Of a DNA stretch of 60,000 nucleotides, positions 57,001 to 60,000 are shown in pieces. Position 1 is the stretch's first letter. Each line of letters starts with the position of its first letter. The DNA is taken from NCBI RefSeq assembly GCF_932526225.1, contig NC_064038.1, positions 7,131,070-7,191,069 on the forward strand, given 5' to 3'. The DNA comes from Nematostella vectensis. Taxonomy: Eukaryota > Cnidaria > Anthozoa > Actiniaria > Edwardsiidae. Under the pieces are notes generated by a model. The model had not been told where the DNA came from. It saw nothing but the letters and a program-made list of their open reading frames with translations, and made no database searches. Made by a program: the position numbers and the translations under genes.

Positions 57001-59415
57001 AATTTGTAGTAGAACTATTAATTGTTGTACAATTATGTAATTGTTTCAGACGATGCCATGCATAAATGTGTCGGTGGATCGGACAACCCCTACACTTGTT
57101 GTGGAACACCTTGATCCTCTTTTTGTCTTGTTTGAACATTTTCCATGTTCCATATCCGTACCGGTACACCAGATTTGGACAATCTAAGCAGGGCTCTTTT
57201 CATATTTTTATTTGATTAAAAAAAGGCTAAAATGGCGGAGGGAGTCAAATGTTCAAGGTAGCTTATATATAAACTAGTTTGCGACTAGTTAGTTTTCAAT
57301 ATGAAAAATTGATCTGCTGTATGTTCCTCTGCCCTACCTGTATGCTTCTTACGGGGTTTCACTGTATAACGACAATCTTATGCCTGGTACACACTAGTGA
57401 CATAACGACATAATGACATAAGCGCGTGCACCCTTACGTTCACATGTTCAAGTGTGAATGGTTCGATATTTTGACATAAGTCCAACAAAACGACATGAAC
57501 ACAACGGCATTCGAGAAAAAAAAAACATGTTTTTTATGTCATTATGTCCATGTCGTTATGTCGGGCTTAAAAGAGTGCGCGCGCCTATGTTATGTCAATA
57601 TTTCACTAGTGTGTACTAGGCATTAGAAGTTACTTATGTCTTAGCGGTTTCCTTTCGATTCCTTGTTAACGAGATTCCACTGTATGAGGGAGGGTTTTAT
57701 AGGTCCATTTCAACGGGGTTCCTCTGTTCCTCTTAGGACAGGTCCTAACGGTGCTCTTATTATAACAAGGTAGATCGTAGGTCCTTGTTCAATTAATCGC
57801 CTGATACCGACCTATGATCTACTAATGATCTTGTCTACAATTCAAAATAAAGTTATAGCTCACTAATTCTCGCTTTCCTTAAGGTTTTTTCTTTTTTTGC
57901 AATCTGATTAATAGCCTATCGTCCAGCAGTCAAGGATATCGAGCCTCTAATGCACTATCTCTTCTAAGAGTTCCTTATGCCCCTTCAACGACTCAGGTCC
58001 GAAAGAATTAATTCCTGGAGCTACTACAGCCTATATAACATAAAAATTGCTCTATGGATAATAACTAATTTCCAACTGATAAGATTTCTCAGTATTAAAA
58101 TAAGCCAAAACAACACTGTGACAGAAGAAGTCAACTCCATAATCTGTAAGACTGTCGACAAACTGTCCATTAATATATAAAAAGCATCAAACATTATTCA
58201 ATATAAATACAATAATTTAACATTATTTCAACTATTATTTCCAGTGGCATGTTCTTCAAGTCCCTGTCAGAATGGTGGAAGTTGTGCTGAAAAGGGTAGT
58301 GGTCTTTACGGGTGCACCTGCGCCTCTGGATACACAGGGGCAAACTGCGAAACAGCAGGTAAGATCTTTATTATTATCTTTGTCTTTATGATTATCAGGG
58401 CGTTGATAAAAATGTTGATAAAAACTTTTATTAATTGATTGGACTTGACTCGACGGTGGAGGTGCTCTTTATCGAGTAAGAGCTATTTTTTAGCGATTTC
58501 AAACGTTCCTTAGCTGTTTATTTTTGCAAAACATTGTTCAATGCCTTTAGAACTTTTCTTGGAAGTCATATTTACATCGAGTCTCATATGTTGGGGGGTG
58601 GGAGGGTGTATGTTCCCTTGATCCCAAGTTAATGATACACTTTAACTCTTTGTTCCCCATTGATTAATCGGAAAGCAACATGACCGCCACCTTTGTTCAG
58701 CGTGGTTTAAAAATCGTCATATTAAAGAAGGCCAATCACGCCGCCATTTTATGTTCCCGCTCAATGCCGAGTCACACAAAGCATTCATTTCCATCGGCTA
58801 ATTCAAGCAAATAACCAAGATATTTTCAATTCAAATATCGTCAATAACTTATCAAACTTCATTCGTAGATTAATATTTCATAGTTTCCTTGCGAATAAAC
58901 TGCTGTATTAATAATACAGCAGCTAATAATAAACAATAACAAAGGAATGGGTGATAGACATTAGGGTGGAAGGACCCAAAATACTGAATAATGGATCTCT
59001 TACATTCCTTATTAAAATTGTCAATCAAAACAAAGCCAAAAAGTGAACAATCACTGTTCCCTTGTTACACAAAATCATTACTGGGCCACTTTCCCCTGAG
59101 AATAATTAAAAAGGTTCTTATATAATGAGGTTCTTACTGCACTAATCACTATTATTCCTATTGTTTTCAAGTGACATCTGGTGTTGGATGCGTATTGCAC
59201 TTCACAACCAAAAGTACATCCAACTATATCCAACTCGACCAGCCGTTTCGTTGGTTTGGTAAATTTTCAGTATCAGTGTGGCTGAAAATGGATGCAGATG
59301 ACCATATTGACCCCGCTATGATACTCTCGTACGCAACGGCCTCGAACGTGGAAGCACTATTAATCGGTATTAAGAAGGATGGTGTCGCGGAGATCAAGTT
59401 TGCTGGAGCAGGAGC
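50843..59415 (+). CDS. Gene B: secreted PAN/Apple - EGF - EGF - pentraxin/LamG-like protein (3' end outside window)
   Basis: Visible exons 50843-51045, 51138-51316, 53448-53573, 58245-58358 and 59172-59415 join in frame with phases 2, 1, 1, 1, 2, the same as gene A plus one symmetric phase-1 exon. They encode a signal peptide, a PAN/Apple domain, a Ca-binding EGF (DLNEC), a second EGF ([12 protein letters not shown]) and the first half of a concanavalin-like domain. The last exon should lie to the right of the window. Exons 1 and 2 are about 97 percent identical to gene A while the LamG exon is much more diverged. This suggests a recent copying or conversion of the 5' part on top of an older duplication. 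An extracellular adhesive or lectin-like role is inferred from domains only. Confidence 0.85.
51138..51316 (+). CDS. Gene B exon 2: second half of PAN domain
   Basis: 179 bases, as in gene A; reads [17 protein letters not shown], then [16 protein letters not shown] and [11 protein letters not shown]. Donor gtaaat at 51317. Confidence 0.88.
51317..53447 (+). other. Gene B intron 2, with a possible small nested transcript
   Basis: The first 100 bases and about 51480-51560 still match gene A intron 2. At about 51850-52460 lies an unmatched, GC-richer unit. An open stretch 51989-52222 without ATG reads [20 protein letters not shown] and [17 protein letters not shown] and stops at TAA; an AATAAA follows at 52442-52447. 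It might be a small gene, an exon or a retrocopy; I do not recognise it. The rest is AT-rich and holds nothing clear. Confidence 0.3.
53448..53573 (+). CDS. Gene B exon 3: calcium-binding EGF domain
   Basis: Acceptor tgttttag; reads [17 protein letters not shown], then [13 protein letters not shown] and DGFTCSDK. Six EGF cysteines are present, with the Ca-binding consensus. It ends in phase 1 at gtacag. It is two codons longer than the partner exon of gene A. Confidence 0.87.
53990..55260. repeat. Diverged tandem duplication, period about 700 bp
   Basis: Matching landmarks are a fatty AT-rich segment with ttcattgatctatgtttggg (about 54360) against ttcattaatttatttttgg (about 55067), and the C-rich word before cccattatctt at 54525 and 55230. 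Identity is low, so the event is old. Confidence 0.6.
57381..57622. mobile_element. PIF/Harbinger-like MITE, 242 bp
   Basis: The terminal inverted repeats are tgcctggtacacactagtga and its complement tcactagtgtgtactaggca, with one mismatch. A 3-base target duplication tta flanks both ends (57378-57380 and 57623-57625), as expected for PIF/Harbinger. The inside has several gacataatgacata-like words in both directions and no gene. Confidence 0.85.
58245..58358 (+). CDS. Gene B exon 4: second EGF domain
   Basis: Symmetric phase 1-1 exon. It reads [19 protein letters not shown], then [18 protein letters not shown], a standard six-cysteine EGF without the Ca-binding DxNEC start. Acceptor tatttccag, donor gtaaga. 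There is no counterpart in gene A. Confidence 0.88.
58359..59171 (+). other. Gene B intron 4
   Basis: AT-rich; contains a small palindrome (tgctgtattaataatacagca near 58901-58921). Nothing else recognised. Confidence 0.6.
59172..59415 (+). CDS. Gene B exon 5: first half of pentraxin/LamG-like domain
   Basis: Acceptor gttttcaag. It reads [18 protein letters not shown], then [19 protein letters not shown] and [15 protein letters not shown]. It ends in phase 2 at gtaagt (59416). The matching final exon is expected within a kilobase or so beyond the window. Confidence 0.87.
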
Positions 59416-60000
59416 GTAAGTACACACCCCCCAATGGTGCACTTTGTGTCAGGGGGATAGAGGGGAGGGGTTTAATGTAACATATGTTTATACCGTTGAC
59501 GCGGTCCCCAAAGATAAGTCTAGAGAAGTTTAAACTGCAAATACGTTTCCGTCATGCAAGGGTTGATTTGCAAATGGAGCAAACGGACTTTGATTAGTCG
59601 GAGGCCAATTTTTACGACACTTAAACAAAACGCTGTCGCTTGTTCCCTTTTCTTGCTGCCGTTGGCTACACAGTTTAACAGGGCTCTGTTGAAGAAATAT
59701 TCTACAAAAATGGGTTTTGGTTACGCTGCATGGTCGAGTAATCAATAAATGAAAAAAAAAACGCATATACCTTGAAATGCTTAGAAAAAGTGACGAGAGA
59801 TAAAGATAATAGGCTTTTGTTTTACATCGGTTGAACGAAATGGCTACTGAAAATTGATTACATTTTGCTAAAATAAAATAGACCCAGGGCTATTATCCCT
59901 CGGTAATATTGAATCCCGATAAAAGCCAATAGCCATGGCAACCCCCGGGGAACAAAGGAATGAGAGGAGATCGGAGGGGTAGGAAGAATGATCTCGCAGG
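59416..60000 (+). other. Start of gene B intron 5
   Basis: No exon is visible. The last ~50 bases are G/C-rich (cccccggggaacaaagg). Confidence 0.5.

Larger units (their letters stand above)
53574..58244 (+). other. Gene B intron 3 (4.7 kb)
   Basis: No exon-like segment was seen. It contains a diverged tandem duplication (about 53990-54560 and 54700-55260, sharing tcccctttcccattatctt), a motif copy at 56034, a ggctggctggctgg patch near 56430, and a PIF/Harbinger-like MITE at 57381-57622. Confidence 0.5.

Overview
The window looks like nuclear DNA of an early-branching animal, most likely a cnidarian and probably a sea anemone close to Nematostella. The genes have small phase-matched exons and GT..AG introns, one host gene carries PAN, EGF and laminin-G/pentraxin-like modules, and the DNA is AT-rich and crowded with varied transposons (Ty3/Gypsy, DIRS, CR1/L2-like non-LTR, PIF/Harbinger-like and hAT-like MITEs). 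The species is an inference; no ribosomal or mitochondrial marker is present.

Only three host genes are well supported, all on the + strand. (1) 537-3309 is an alpha-endosulfine/ARPP-19 gene (ENSA), the inhibitor of PP2A-B55 that acts downstream of Greatwall kinase. It has two possible C-termini: read-through to a stop at 1007, or splicing over about 2.3 kb to an exon at 3230-3309. (2) 12467-20823 is a complete five-exon gene, here called gene A, for a secreted protein: signal peptide, PAN/Apple, Ca-binding EGF, then a pentraxin/LamG-like domain. (3) 50843 to beyond the window end is its tandem paralog, gene B, which has an extra EGF exon and runs off the right edge.

Layout: 1-4100 ENSA; 5300-11830 a block of duplicated non-coding repeat (1.5-2 kb units, partly in a 4-kb higher-order duplication); 11830-20823 gene A, whose 5.8-kb third intron holds a decayed minus-strand Gypsy element sitting inside GC-rich sequence of unknown origin; 20824-26700 introns-free AT-rich DNA with inverted repeats, tandem repeats and MITEs; 26950-30562 a decayed minus-strand DIRS element; 30590-33170 a decayed CR1/L2-like element with a 2A-like peptide and a PHD finger; 35400-50100 the repeat block again, broken up by a young Gypsy element with 87-bp LTRs (38186-43008), a compound palindromic element (43116-43740), and a minus-strand non-LTR fragment split by a 1.68-kb terminal-inverted-repeat element built from CRE-rich tandem repeats (47267-48946); 50185-60000 gene B with long introns.

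The same order, repeat block then PAN-EGF-LamG gene, occurs twice. Sequence identity extends upstream of both start codons, so block and gene probably duplicated together, after which transposons and loss or gain of an EGF exon made the two copies differ. No bacterial-style operon, CRISPR array, rRNA or convincing tRNA gene was seen.
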